Of a stretch of 64,000 nucleotides of DNA, positions 1 to 9,996 are shown one piece after another. How positions within the stretch are numbered: the stretch's first letter is position 1; each line of letters starts with the position of its first letter. Below the pieces are notes generated by a model. It was not told the origin of the DNA and made no database searches. It saw nothing but the letters and a program-made list of their open reading frames with translations. This DNA comes from Phycisphaerales bacterium (GTDB lineage: Bacteria > Planctomycetota > Phycisphaerae > Phycisphaerales > UBA1924), in assembly GCA_020847175.1 (NCBI GenBank), contig JADLCM010000003.1, positions 1 to 64,000 of the forward strand, in the 5' to 3' direction. Position numbers and translations under genes: made by a program.

Positions 1-3000
1 AGGCCCGCGCCCGGCGTGCCGCCCGCGCCGGCAATGTTGCCGACATCGAGGTCGGTGTTCTCATCCGCCGGGCGGATCGTGAGCACGCCCGTGCCGGTCA
101 CCGAGTCCGCCCCGCCGTTGAAGTCAATCCGGTTGCCGCTGAAGGTCGAATCGAACGCGACGCTGTCGTAGGCGCCGCCGATGGTGATGCCGCCGGTACC
201 CGCGTCGATCTCTCGGCTGCTGTCGGTGACGAGCACATCGCTCACAAAGGAGATGTCGCCGCCGGACGCGAAGGTGCTGAGGTTGCCGCCGAGCTCAACG
301 TTGCCGGTGGCGAGGGTGTCGGTTTGGGCGAAGGACCCGCCGCTGCTGGTGAAGTCGCCGTTGAGGTCGAGCAGGCCCGAGTTGTCGATGTTGAAGTCGC
401 CGAGGGTGACGTCGATCACGCCGAAGTCGGCGTCGGTGACGACGAAGTTGCCGCTTCCGACGTTGATGGACTGACCGTTGGTCGTGAACGAACCGCCGAT
501 CCGGGTGAGGAACCCGACATCGAGCACGCTGAAGATCGAAACGCCCTGGATGGAGATGCCGCCATCGGCGGAGAGGAGGAAGACCTCGGTGAGGCCCGTG
601 GCATCGCTGCCGCCCGAGTTGCCGCTGATCGTGCCGCCGATGGTGATCATGCCGGCGTCCGCGGCCATGGCGATGTCTTCGTCGGCCCCGCCGGTGGTGC
701 CCTGGAGCGTCCCGGTGATCTCGATATCACCGTTGTTGGAATCGAGCGTGATGCTGGCGGCCTCGGCGACGACCACGTTGTCATCGATGAAGATGTCGCC
801 CCCGGCTGTGATGATGTCGGCCGAGAGGGTGGTGGTGGTGCCGGAGCCCAGAATCTCGATGGAGACCTGACGATCGCTGGTGTCGTCGCTGCTGGTGAGG
901 GTGCCGATGATGCGCACCCCGTCGGTCGCGCCGTCCACGGGCGCATGGAACTCGACCGCGTCGGCGAACGTGGACGTACCGACCTGGATGGAGTGCGACC
1001 CGGTGCCCTCGATGCCGATCACGATCTCGAGGAAGCCCTCGGCGAGGGCTGCGATATCGTCCGCATTGATGTCAAGGCCGCCCTGGAGCACGCCGCCCGA
1101 GCCGACCACATCTCCCACGTCGATCGCGGTCGTGGCGGTGGCGGGCGTGAGGACGATGCGGTTGGCTCCGTTGCCGCCCGAGACCGAGCCGACGCCGCCG
1201 TCGAAGTCGATGCCGTTGGCGGCGACCGACAGTGAGAAGCCGTCGGTATTGAGTGTCTCGGAGAAGATGATCGAGTTGATGCCGGCCTCGATGGAGCGAT
1301 CGCCGTTGAAGAGTGTGACGCCGCTCTGGAAGCCGACGCTGCCGGCGTTGTTGGTGTCGATGTCGCCGCCGAGCTCGACCGTGCCGGTGCCGGCGCCGCT
1401 GAGCTGGAAGAATGCTCCCTGGGTGCTCACATCACCGTCGATGCGGAGCAGGCCGTTGTTGTCGATGAAGACATTGTCGCTGGACTCGATGCCCGCGAGG
1501 TCAAAGCCGATGCCCGAGAGGTCCACGATGCCGCCCACGATGTCCTGCCCGTTCGTGGTGAGGTCGCCGGTGAGGCGGTTGCTGGTGTTGAACGTGCCGC
1601 TGATCGCGAGGCCCTGCATGTCCACAATGCCGGCGTTGTTGAACGTGAAGTCGGACAGGCCGGTCGCGTCGGCCGCGCTGCCGTCGCCGGTCACCGAGCC
1701 CGCAATGGTGATGCTGCCCGTGCCGGCATCGAGGATGAGGCTCTCGTTGCCGCCCCCGGTGGTGCCCGCGATCGCTCCCTGGATGTCGATCGCGCCGTCG
1801 CCTGAGTCCACGCTCGCGTCCGCGTTCTCACCGATGATGAGGCCGGTCTGAATGGTGATGGCGCCGCCGGTGGTCGCCACGCTGCCGCCCGCCGAGATGG
1901 TGACGCCGGAGGTGGTGTTCAGGTTGAGCGCATCGCCCGAGCCGGTGAGACCGAGCGCCCCGGTGACATCGATGCCCCCGCTGCCCGCATTGATGTTGAG
2001 CGGCACCCCGAGGGTGAGGTCGCCGACCTCAACATTCCCGCTCTCGCTGCCGCTGCCGACGTTGACGACGTTCCAGTTGGACGACAGTTGGCCGAGCGTG
2101 AGGCCGTCGAAGAGCACGCTTGCGCCGGCGGTGTTGTCACCCACTTCGTAGGCGCCGGTCGCGTCGCCGTTCTGGAAGGTGATGTCGCCGGTGCCGTCCA
2201 CCCCGGCGGCGAAGGAGATGCCGTCATTCACACCGTCGCCGGTGCCGATGAACGTCATGTTGTTCGCGGCTGTGATCGTGCCGGAGTACGCCTGCTGGCC
2301 GGTGCCCGCGTCGATGACCCGGTCGCCGGTGGTCGCGATCGTATCCGCGAAGGTGATGTCGCCGCCGCCGGAGTCAATGTCCGCGTTCAGGATCACGGTG
2401 CCGCCGCCGGACTGAATCAGGACGCCCGCAAGGGTGATCGCGCCGTCGATGGTGAGCACACCGCTGTTGGTGACGGCCATTCCGCCGCCCGTGCTGGTGA
2501 GCGCATCGCCGAGGCTCACGTCGTTGCCCGAAAGAGTGACGTCGCCGCTCACATTCACCGTCGAAGACAGCGTCACGTCATCCGCGCCCGCGTTGATGAT
2601 GATGTTGGCGGCTTCGAACGCGCCCGCGGCGGAGAAGTTGCCGCTGAGCGTGCCGGTGGTGAAATTGCCGGTGATGAAGATGGCCTGGAAGGATGTGGCC
2701 GCGCCGGCGGTGATGCCGATCGTTGCGAGGCCGGTCGCATCGCCCGTCCCCGCGCTGCCGCTGAGGGTGTCGCCGACCGTAATCGTGCCGTCGGGCGCGC
2801 CGCCGCCGTCGAAGGTGAGGCTTTCATCGCCGCCGCCGGTGGTGCCTTCCACCGTGCCCGTGATGGAGATGTCGCCGCCCCCGGAATCGAGCGTGATGTC
2901 GGCGTTCTCGTCGATGACCACGCTGTCGTTGATGATGATGTCGGCGCCGCCCGAGATGATGTCGGCGCTGAGGATGGTGGTGCCGCCCGAGCCTTCGAAC

Positions 3001-6000
3001 GTGAAGGCGCCGGTCGTGACTGCGGAGCCGTCGATGCTGGTCTGTACCCGGAACTCGCCGGCGACAGGCGCGTGGAAGGTCATCGCGCTGTTGAGCACGA
3101 TGTCCTCGTCGTTGTCAAGGAACTGGAAGTCGTGCTCGCCGGTGGTCGCGGTGCCCACGTTGACCGCCGCGAAGCCGCTCTGCACGTTGCCCGCCGACCC
3201 CGTGTCAATCGTGAGATCGCCTGTGGCGTCGTCGCCGATGCCGATGTCGCCTGTCACGCCCGACGCGCTGGTGATGTTGAGCGTGCCGGTGCCGCTGACC
3301 GCGCTGCCGAAGCCCAAGGCCCCGTCGGTGGTCAGGTTCAGCGTGCCGTCGGCGGCATCAAGCGTGCCGCCGAAGTCGATGCCGGAGCTGGCGAGCAGGT
3401 TCACGGTGCTGCCGCCGTCCAGAGTCACGCCATCATCGAAGCTGATCGTGCCGCCGGTGATGTCGGCCCCGTCGGCGATCGTGACCGACCCGCCGCCGGT
3501 CTGGCTGAACGTCGTCCCTGCGGTCACAGTGCCGTTGATGTCGAGCGTGCCCGAGTTGGTGAACATCACGCTGGCGCCCGTGCTCACCGGACCATTGAGA
3601 GTAAAGCCCGCACCGAAGGCGCCAAAGGCGCCGGTGACCGTGACCCCCGAAAGCGTGGTCGTGCCCGAGCCATTGGCCTGCAGGAAGGACCCCGCGTTGA
3701 TATCGCCGCCGAAGTCCGCATCGTCCGCGTCGTTGACCAGCACCTGGTCAAGCGCCTCGATCGCCCCGATGGCGCCATTCACGACGATGTCGCCCAGCCC
3801 ACCGGCAGACATGCCGATATCCCAGGGCCCGTTGCCGTCGCCATCGACGGCGCCGAAGAGGATGTCGTCGCCGTCGAGCGTGCCCTGGTTGATGATCGTG
3901 ACATTGCCGAGCAGCTGCGTATCTGACCCTGACGCATCAAAATCGCCGGTGTTGGCGACGACGTACTGGGCCGTCCCGCCGCTGTTGCCCAGGCGCAGGA
4001 GCGTGGAGGCGCTGTAGGTCTGCGAGAGATCAGTGAATGTGGAATCGGACATCGTGATCGTCGCGCCGGTTACGTCGAGAGCGCTGACGAGGGCCGTGCC
4101 GCCGGCGAGGCCGATCGTGTCGTTGAACGTCACATCGCCGAGGCCCGCGTTGACGGTGAGATTCCGCGCGGTGCCGCCCGTGCTCTCCACATCGCCCGTC
4201 ACGACGATGTCATCGCCCGCAGCGCCCGCGGTCGTCAGCGACGCGTCCGCTCCGAGGAAGATGTCGGTCGCGCTGATCGCGAGTGCGCCGTTGTTGGTGA
4301 AGGTGATGTCATCGCTGATCGTAATGGTCGTCGCCGAGAACGACCCGTCGCCATCGCCCGACCCGGCGATCGTGACATCGGCCCCGCTGCCGACCGTGAT
4401 CGAATCGGTCGCCGTCGCGACGAGGCCCGCGCTCACGCTGACCGAGCCGTTCTCGAAGCTGATCGCCCCGCCCGCCGCCGAGGCATCCAGCGTCAGCGTG
4501 CCGGTCACGCCGGCGAAACTGGCGTTGTCCACGGTGATGGTCGCGGTGTCGGCCCCGCCGATGGTGAGATTGGCCGTGTCGATCGCGCCGAGCACGGTGT
4601 TGTCGAGGGTCAGGTCGCCCGCGCCCGAGCCCAGGCCGATGGTGCCCGCCGCGGAGTGCTGGATGGTGACCGTGCCGCCTGTGTTGGTCAGGGCGGCGCC
4701 CGCGCCAAACGCCACGCTCGCGGCGGTCAGGTCAACCGTGTCCGTCACGATCAGCGCTTCGCCCGCGGCGAGGTCGTACGCGCCACTGTTGTCGCTGTCG
4801 GCGTCGGCGTTGAAGGCCGCCGCCCCGCCTACGGTGACGGTCACGTCCTGGTCGATACCCTCATCGGCGTTCACCTCGAGGTCCGCGGCGAAGGTGCTGT
4901 CGCTGCCGCTGAAGACCACTGTGCCTTCGGTCGTGCCGCCGTCTCCGGTGGCGTTGAGCGTGACGGTGCCGGTGATATTGGCCAGCGCGCCCGCGCCGAG
5001 GCCGTCAACCGTGATCGAGTCGACCTCGCGGCCGCCGGTCGTGCCGCCGATCGTGAGGCTGCCGGCCGTCACGGTGGCGAGCTCCGCGGTGCTGAGGCTG
5101 AACCCCGCGCCCGCGGTGCCCACGAACATCGCATCCGCGGACGAACGCGCGAAGAGCACGTTGAACCCGGAGGCGTCGATCGAGCCGGTGATATCCGCGT
5201 CGTCGCCGATCACGGCCACGTCGCCGCCCGAGACGAGGTTGCCGCTCAGCGTGAAGTCGCCCACGGCGTCGTTGTTGAAGTCGGCGTCAAACGTCGCCGC
5301 GCCGCCTGTGGTCAGGTCCGCGCTCACAACGATTCCGTCGCGTGCCTGGGCGGTGACCGAACCGTCGAAGCCCGAGGCGTTGTTGATGAACTGCACCACG
5401 CCGCCCGCGGCGTTGGCGTTGAAGGTCACGCCCGTGACGCCCGCGAGGTCGGCGATGTCCACATCATCGACCGTCACACTGTCGCTGGTCGCGCCGCTGG
5501 CGGCACCGATGACGAGGCTGCTGCCGGAGATGAGGCTGAGCTCGGCGTTGGAGAGATGCAGCCCGCCGTTGTTCGCGCCCACGCTGATGTCACGGGTCGT
5601 CTGGCTCGTGGTGATCGTGAGCGATGTGCCCCCGATGGTCACGTCGGACGCCCCGGTGATGTCCACGTCGGCGGCCTGGATCGTCGAGGCCCCGCCTGTG
5701 GTTGCGTATGAACCGCCGCCGCTGACCGTGAAGGTGCCGGTGCCGTCGGCGTTGTCGTCGGCATCCAGGGTGGTGGTGCCGCCTGTGGAGAGGGCCACGC
5801 CGCTCACGGTGATGCCCGCGTCCGCGTTGGCGGTGAGCGCACCGAAGGAGCTGTCAGCCCCGCTGAAGACCACGGAGCCTGCGGTCTCAAGGATGAGCGT
5901 GCCGATGCCGCTCAGGTTCGCGCTGTCCACGCCGTCGGCGGTGATGCCGCCGGTGTTGGTGCCGGCGCCCACCGTGAGGCTGGTGCCGGCGGTGATCCGC

Positions 6001-9000
6001 GCCAGCTCGCTGTTGCCGAGCGAGAGCCCGCCCGCGGCGTCCCCGAGCCCGATGGTGGAGCCCGTGGTCGAAGGCGCGATGGAGAGCACGCTGGAGGAAA
6101 GCCTGGTGCCGCTCGAGCCGGCGAGCGACACGTCGCCCGCGAGAATGCTCAGGGCGGACGACCCGGACGAGAAGGTCGCGCCGTCATCCACGGCCAACGT
6201 ACCGGTACCGTCGGAGTCGAAGTCGGCGCGCAGGGTGGTCGTCCCCGCGGTGGTGACGTTGGCGCTGACGGTGATTCCGTTCTCGGCGTTGACCTGGACC
6301 GTCTTGCCGCTGGTGAACGCGCTCGCGGACCCGCTGAACACGACCGTGCCCCCGGCCTGCTGGGCATTGATCGTGACGCCCGTGGTGATGCCGGCAAAGG
6401 CGGTGCTGAGCAGGCCGTCCACCGTGACCTCGCTCATGCGGGTGCTGCTGCCCGTGCCGCCGATCACGAGGTTCTGTGCCGTGATCGTCGCGAGCTCGGC
6501 GCTGCTGAGGGCCATGGTGCCCGTGCCGGACGTGCCGAGATCGATCGAGTCGGTCACCTGCGAGCCGGTGATGGTCGTCGTCTGGCCCGCGTTGGAGATC
6601 GCGCCGCCCAGGTCGGCATCGCGCGCGGTGATGGTGAGCGCCGCGCCGCTGACGGTGAGCGTCTCGCCCGCGTTGATCGTGAAGATGCCGGTGCCCGCGT
6701 CGAGGAAGTCCGCGTCGAGCGAGGCGGTGCCGCTGATCGTCGCGCCCGCGTCAAACGTGATGCCGTTGCCCGCCTGGGCCGTGAGGCCCGCGGGGGTGGT
6801 GGAGTCGGCTCCGGTAAACGTGATGGTGCCGGTGCTCGTGGTCGCGTTGAGGGTCACGAGGCCGGTAATGCCCGCGAAGGATGCGCCGTCGAGCGTGATA
6901 GCGTCCACTTCGGCCACGTCGGGGTTGGTCCCGTCGCCGCCGATCGTGAGCGTCGCCGCCGCGAGCTTGCCCAGTTCCGCCGCCGTGACGCTCATGGTGC
7001 CCGCGCCGCCGCCGAGCCCGATCGACTCGGTGCTGGTCCACTGGCTGATGATGATGTCCTGCGTGCCCGCGTCCACGCGGTTCCCGATGGTGCCCGCGCC
7101 CAGCACGAGATCGCTGGCGATGATGATGATGTCGTTGTTGGCGCTGTCCAGGGTGAAGGAGTCATCCACCTGGAACGCGCCGCCGTCCACCAGCGCATCG
7201 CTGTTGGCGTTCACGAGGACCGCGCCCGCGCTTGTCACGTTGGCGGAGATCGTCACGCCGTCAGCCGCGAGGAAGTTGACCGCCCCGGGAGTGGTCATTT
7301 CGCCCGACACCACGATGTTGCCGCCCGTGCCGCCGGCGTTGAAGGTCACCTCGTTGTTGATGGTGGCGAACTGCAGCCCGTTCACCCCGTCCACGGTGTT
7401 GATCACGATGTCGGTCACAACGTCGCCGCCGACGATGAGATCGTCCGCGACGATGCGGTCGATCTCGTCTTCGTCGAGCACCATGTCCTCGCCCGCATCC
7501 ACGCCGAAGCCGATGCTGCCGGCGCTGGAGCGGTCGATCGTCACGGTGGAGCCCGAGAGTGCGCCGCCCGCGTCGATCGTCACGTCCGCCGCGGCCACGT
7601 CGACGGTGCCCGTCGCGGTGAGTGACCGGCTGCCGCCGATGTTCAGGATGTCAGGGGTGCCGCCGTTGTTGTTGTCGCCGTCGTTGTCGGCGGTGATGGA
7701 GAGATCGCCCCCGACGGTCACGTCGGCGGTGCTGGTGAGATTCACGCTGCCGTCGGCGATGACCGTGAGGTCGGCATCAAAGTCGCTCTGGCTCGACACG
7801 AAGTTCACATCGCCCGCGGCCTGGAGCACCACGTTGCCCGTGATGCCCGACCCGTTGTCGAAGTTCTGAACGCTCAGCGAGGTGGGCGTGATGCCGCCGG
7901 TGCCCACGCTGAACGTGCCTGACGTGGTGATGCGCGCCAGTTCCGCGGCGCTCAGGTTGATCGTGCCCGAAGTGTTGCCCACGCTCGCGCTCACCGAGCG
8001 ACTGGCGTTGAAGGTCACATCGCCCGCGCCGGCATTGATGGTGCCCGTGGCGCCGATGGTCCACTGGCCGCCGGCGATGGTGATGTTCCCGCCGCCGGAG
8101 CTGACCGTCGCGCCCGACGTGGTGTTGAAGACGCCCGTGGCGTCGAAGTCGCTGTTCGCCTCCGCCGTGAACGAGCCGCCGCCCGTGGCCAGGGTGACCG
8201 AGCCCGAGCCGTTGCCGAGCGTGATGCCGTCCACCGCGGACAGGCTGATGCTGCCCCCGTTGGTCGTCACGCCGTGCACCGTCAGCACATCGCCCGAGAT
8301 GTCGAGGTTCGCGCCCTGCGTGCGGATCGTGTCGGTCACGTCCATCGAGAAGTTGCCGCTGCCGTCGGCGTCAAAGTCGGCGGCAAACTGCACCGTGCCC
8401 GCCGCGGCGGCGAAGTCGAGAATGTTGTCGGTGAGGTTGTTGATCGTGATGTTGTCATTCGCCTGGATGACCACCGCGCCGCCGAAACCCTCGAGGAACT
8501 GCTCGCTGATGAAGGCGTTGACCGGCCCTTCGCCCGACAGGATGCTGCCGTCGGAGAAGTCGGCATTGGCGTCGTCCGCGCCGCCCGCGCCGTCGGTGAT
8601 CGTCACGTTGTCGGGATCAAACAGGATCGTGCCCGCCTGCCCGCCCTCGCCCGCCGACAGATCCGCATCACCCACGAAGAGCAGGTTGTGCTTGCCCGAG
8701 ACCTCGGCGAAGCCGCCGCTTCCGGATTCGCCCGCGCCGCGCGCGTTGACCTGCCCGAGGAAGCCCGTGACCTCATCGGCCCAGACAATGACCTTGCCGC
8801 CGTCACCCTGGCCGGTGGCGTTCGCCTGGAGCGTGGTCGCCGCGTCCACGTAGGTGCGGTCGCTGGTGCGGACGTCGCCCTGGCCCTGGAAGTCGCCGCC
8901 GACCAGAATCTCACCGCCCCCGGTCCGTCCGCTGGCGTCGAGGGTTGCGCCGTACAGCGCCACCTTGTCGCCCAGGACCTGGATCTCGCCGCCCTGCCCG

Positions 9001-9824
9001 GCGTCGTTGGTCGCGTCGAGCGTGCCCTTGACGATGGTGGTCGTGCCCGCGCCGCCCTCGACCCGGATGCGCTGGGCCGTGAGGACGGAGGGATCATGCA
9101 GCACCACGCTGTACATGTCGCCCGCGCCCACGATGAGGTCCTGCGCGCTCAGGGTGCCGCTGTTCTCAACCCCGCCCGCGCCCGGGGCTTTGCCCCCGTC
9201 GATCTTGAGGAAGACGTGCCCGCCGCGCTCGCCCACGTACACCCCGTCGCCCGTGGCGAGGGTCACGAGGCCGCCGGGCGCACTGATGGAGCCGTAGTTG
9301 ATGACGCTGCGCCCGAAGAGGCTGACGCCCTGCTCCGCGCGGATGGTGCCGTTGTTCACCACCTCGCCGCTGAGGGTGAAGTTGTCACGCCCCGCGAGGA
9401 AGTCCCGGTTGCTGATGTTGCCCGCCGCCGCGTACAGCTGGCCGACATCGACCACGGCGCCCTGGCCGAAGGTCACGCCCGCCGCGTTGACGAGGTACAC
9501 CCGCCCGTTGGCGAACAGCGAGCCGTCGATCTGCGTCGGCGTCGCGCTCTTGATGCGGTTGAGCACGCGCGAGTCGGCGTCGGGCTGCACGAAGCGCACC
9601 GTCTCGCCCGCCCCGATGTCGAACGACCGGTAGTTGATGATCGTGCGGTCCGCCGCCACGATCGTCGTCACGTCCCCGGCGCGCTGGAACTCGGCATTGC
9701 CGCGCACCACGCGCTCGCCCTCGGGCCCGGCGAGCGCCGGCACGCACATGAGGGTCAGGAGCCCGCCGGTGAGCAGGCCGGAACGGTTGCTGTTGCGAGT
9801 CGCGCGCTTCGATCCCTGCCGCAT
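1..9824 (-). CDS. Giant TpsA-type exoprotein (filamentous haemagglutinin N-terminal domain, beta-strand repeats), C-terminus outside window
   Basis: One reading frame stays open from the start to the left edge, giving at least 3,274 residues. The N-terminus has an export signal with a basic n-region and the hydrophobic stretch GLLTGGLLTLMCVPALAG. A TPS/haemagglutination-activity domain follows, with the hallmark sequence FANGRVYLVNAAGVTFG at about residues 93-109. The rest is low-complexity, rich in Gly, Thr, Asp, Ala and Val, and reads as beta-helix rungs (for example ITLDSGGGDISITG). There are at least two families of long internal repeats, and Cys is very rare. The family is secreted through the outer membrane by a TpsB partner, which here is encoded immediately upstream on the same strand. 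The start at 9824 is chosen because GGGAG lies six bases before it; another ATG at 9830 directly abuts that Shine-Dalgarno sequence. Long plus-strand frames over this region are antisense shadows. The role (adhesin, surface layer or contact-dependent effector) cannot be told without the C-terminus. Confidence 0.88.
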   Translation of the reverse strand, partial: MRQGSKRATRNSNRSGLLTGGLLTLMCVPALAGPEGERVVRGNAEFQRAGDVTTIVAADRTIINYRSFDIGAGETVRFVQPDADSRVLNRIKSATPTQIDGSLFANGRVYLVNAAGVTFGQGAVVDVGQLYAAAGNISNRDFLAGRDNFTLSGEVVNNGTIRAEQGVSLFGRSVINYGSISAPGGLVTLATGDGVYVGERGGHVFLKIDGGKAPGAGGVENSGTLSAQDLIVGAGDMYSVVLHDPSVLTAQRIRVEGGAGTTTIVKGTLDATNDAGQGGEIQVLGDKVALYGATLDASGRTGGGEILVGGDFQGQGDVRTSDRTYVDAATTLQANATGQGDGGKVIVWADEVTGFLGQVNARGAGESGSGGFAEVSGKHNLLFVGDADLSAGEGGQAGTILFDPDNVTITDGAGGADDANADFSDGSILSGEGPVNAFISEQFLEGFGGAVVIQANDNITINNLTDNILDFAAAAGTVQFAADFDADGSGNFSMDVTDTIRTQGANLDISGDVLTVHGVTTNGGSISLSAVDGITLGNGSGSVTLATGGGSFTAEANSDFDATGVFNTTSGATVSSGGGNITIAGGQWTIGATGTINAGAGDVTFNASRSVSASVGNTSGTINLSAAELARITTSGTFSVGTGGITPTSLSVQNFDNGSGITGNVVLQAAGDVNFVSSQSDFDADLTVIADGSVNLTSTADVTVGGDLSITADNDGDNNNGGTPDILNIGGSRSLTATGTVDVAAADVTIDAGGALSGSTVTIDRSSAGSIGFGVDAGEDMVLDEDEIDRIVADDLIVGGDVVTDIVINTVDGVNGLQFATINNEVTFNAGGTGGNIVVSGEMTTPGAVNFLAADGVTISANVTSAGAVLVNANSDALVDGGAFQVDDSFTLDSANNDIIIIASDLVLGAGTIGNRVDAGTQDIIISQWTSTESIGLGGGAGTMSVTAAELGKLAAATLTIGGDGTNPDVAEVDAITLDGASFAGITGLVTLNATTSTGTITFTGADSTTPAGLTAQAGNGITFDAGATISGTASLDADFLDAGTGIFTINAGETLTVSGAALTITARDADLGGAISNAGQTTTITGSQVTDSIDLGTSGTGTMALSSAELATITAQNLVIGGTGSSTRMSEVTVDGLLSTAFAGITTGVTINAQQAGGTVVFSGSASAFTSGKTVQVNAENGITVSANVTTAGTTTLRADFDSDGTGTLAVDDGATFSSGSSALSILAGDVSLAGSSGTRLSSSVLSIAPSTTGSTIGLGDAAGGLSLGNSELARITAGTSLTVGAGTNTGGITADGVDSANLSGIGTLILETAGSVVFSGADSSFGALTANADAGITVSGVALSTGGTTTLDADDNADGTGTFTVSGGGSYATTGGASTIQAADVDITGASDVTIGGTSLTITTSQTTRDISVGANNGGLHLSNAELSLISGSSLVIGAASGATSDSVTVDDVDIADLAGVTGVTFNANAAGGVVQFINNASGFDGSVTAQARDGIVVSADLTTGGAATFDADFNNDAVGDFTLSGNLVSGGDVAVIGDDADITGSIDASGFNVLFARSSADAMFVGTAGAGFSLSTAELATVTAGSLTIGGTTGGREVDSITVDGLGAGALANITGTVTLNATGDGGTTEGTVVFSGSDSTFAADLEVNADEGIDQDVTVTVGGAAAFNADADSDNSGAYDLAAGEALIVTDTVDLTAASVAFGAGAALTNTGGTVTIQHSAAGTIGLGSGAGDLTLDNTVLGAIDTANLTIGGADTATITVDNASFAGVTGTLTLDASAAGGAISFENGSVSVSAGLVATATDSITVGSGADVTIAGSGDGDGSFSATTITISDDITFTNNGALAISATDIFLGADASLTTAGAAGDDIVVTGDVESTGGTARNLTVNAGLGDVTFNDTIGLAGGTALVSALDVTGATITMSDSTFTDLSQTYSASTLLRLGNSGGTAQYVVANTGDFDASGSDTQLLGNVTIINQGTLDGDDILFGAVDGDGNGPWDIGMSAGGLGDIVVNGAIGAIEALDQVLVNDADDADFGGDINAGSFLQANGSGTTTLSGVTVTGAFGAFGAGFTLNGPVSTGASVMFTNSGTLDINGTVTAGTTFSQTGGGSVTIADGADITGGTISFDDGVTLDGGSTVNLLASSGIDFGGTLDAADGTLNLTTDGALGFGSAVSGTGTLNITSASGVTGDIGIGDDATGDLTIDTGSAGNVQSGFAAVNVGTATTGEHDFQFLDNDEDIVLNSAMTFHAPVAGEFRVQTSIDGSAVTTGAFTFEGSGGTTILSADIISGGADIIINDSVVIDENADITLDSGGGDISITGTVEGTTGGGDESLTFDGGGAPDGTITVGDTLSGSAGTGDATGLATIGITAGAATSFQAIFITGNFTTGTLSGNFSAAGAFEAANIIINAGADDVTLSSTVNVSGDVTLSGNDVSLGDALTSTGGGMAVTNSGVLTIDGAITLAGVLIQSGGGTVILNADIDSGGGDITFADTIATTGDRVIDAGTGQQAYSGTITAANNMTFIGTGDGVNDGISFAAGVDGTGDITFQNGDATGAYEVGDNTAGASVLFDGLTLGQLSSNWNVVNVGSGSESGNVEVGDLTLGVPLNINAGSGGIDVTGALGLTGSGDALNLNTTSGVTISAGGSVATTGGAITIQTGLIIGENADASVDSGDGAIDIQGAIAGTTGGGNESLILDAGTGSITIAGSVTGDGSAADATGLSDFTFNNAGIVDMQGLAISGTFNTSNRLTGDLTTNGQDIVGGIVDLSGIGFDLAGIESSDNVFIDNNGLLRIDGDVSTQGAFFQLSGAGTGTVELGGDIDTNNAGSVGFQSGVTLFNGDRSIEAGINSIIFSETLNTDGFSLSVAANGIDFDGGVGSVSGGNGANRIVLTPATATTAIDVGDVVGSGGVLQGGLDINADDIAALAEGFLEIVIGIEGTGSHSIQVGTSTFADAVEFHAPVDGATDGVRIIGTLTSSDDTSDRQVSIEILGSGTTTTLSADIITAGGDIFIDDNVVVAEAASITLDSNNGDIEITGTLQGTTGGADEDIAMAADAGMITIGGTISGNSGGSDATGLTEVFLLSADGGISIQGVSIFSVLDVGFLTRIGGSFTTNGQSINVGSGNFVVTDADFGVIDVTLGDFNIDNSGLLDLNGDFTSSGGSFAQTDTLATGNVELGGNLSTFASGGDISFVSDVLVTDSSREIDAGTGGITIGGAYDSVAFDSTFSGNRIDFNGGADSVTGTGVLTIRPADENTDLDVGNIAGAGGTPGAG
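677..2960 (-). repeat. Second TpsA repeat family with about 1.07 kb period, three copies seen
   Basis: A block reading approximately (D/G)ENADITLDSGxGDIxITG, then a GTTGGGxESLxxD segment, begins near 2821, 1741 and 677 when counted on the plus strand. Spacings are about 1,080 and 1,064 bp. It differs from the roughly 480-bp family further upstream in the gene, so the exoprotein was built from at least two repeat units. More copies may lie beyond the left edge. Confidence 0.65.
4500..8270 (-). repeat. Imperfect tandem repeats of about 480 bp (about 160 residues), roughly eight copies, inside the TpsA gene
   Basis: A recurring protein block contains variants of AELATITAxxLxIGG, then DxITVDG, a xFAGITG-like segment, xGTVxFSG, an xAxxGITxxAxVTTxG segment and TLDADFDxDGTGxF. 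The AELA-like landmark recurs near 7930, 7455, 6965, 6490, 6003, 5533, 5080 and 4580, so the period is about 450-500 bp. Copies are diverged, which suggests an old expansion. Within a TpsA protein such blocks normally extend the beta-helix shaft. Confidence 0.75.
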
Positions 9825-9996
9825 CGCCATCTCCCTGGAGCCCGAGGGCCGTCACGCCCCGGACGAAAAAGGTCTCTTCCTTCCGGCGCCGCCCGCGAAT
9901 CCTTCGCCGGCGGGGCCCCTTATCCCCAGCCCTGGTTCCGGCGCGGCACGGGCCGCGCATTCGTTCAGTTCACACGGCGGACGCCGCCGCCTCACG

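Noticed and set aside
4033-7869. Very long plus-strand frame (over 1,270 codons) opposite the TpsA gene
   Set aside because: It is the antisense of the repeat-rich exoprotein. Its residue composition (Pro, Ser, Val, Met runs) is a shadow pattern, it has no ribosome-binding site, and the minus frame has clear TPS-domain homology.
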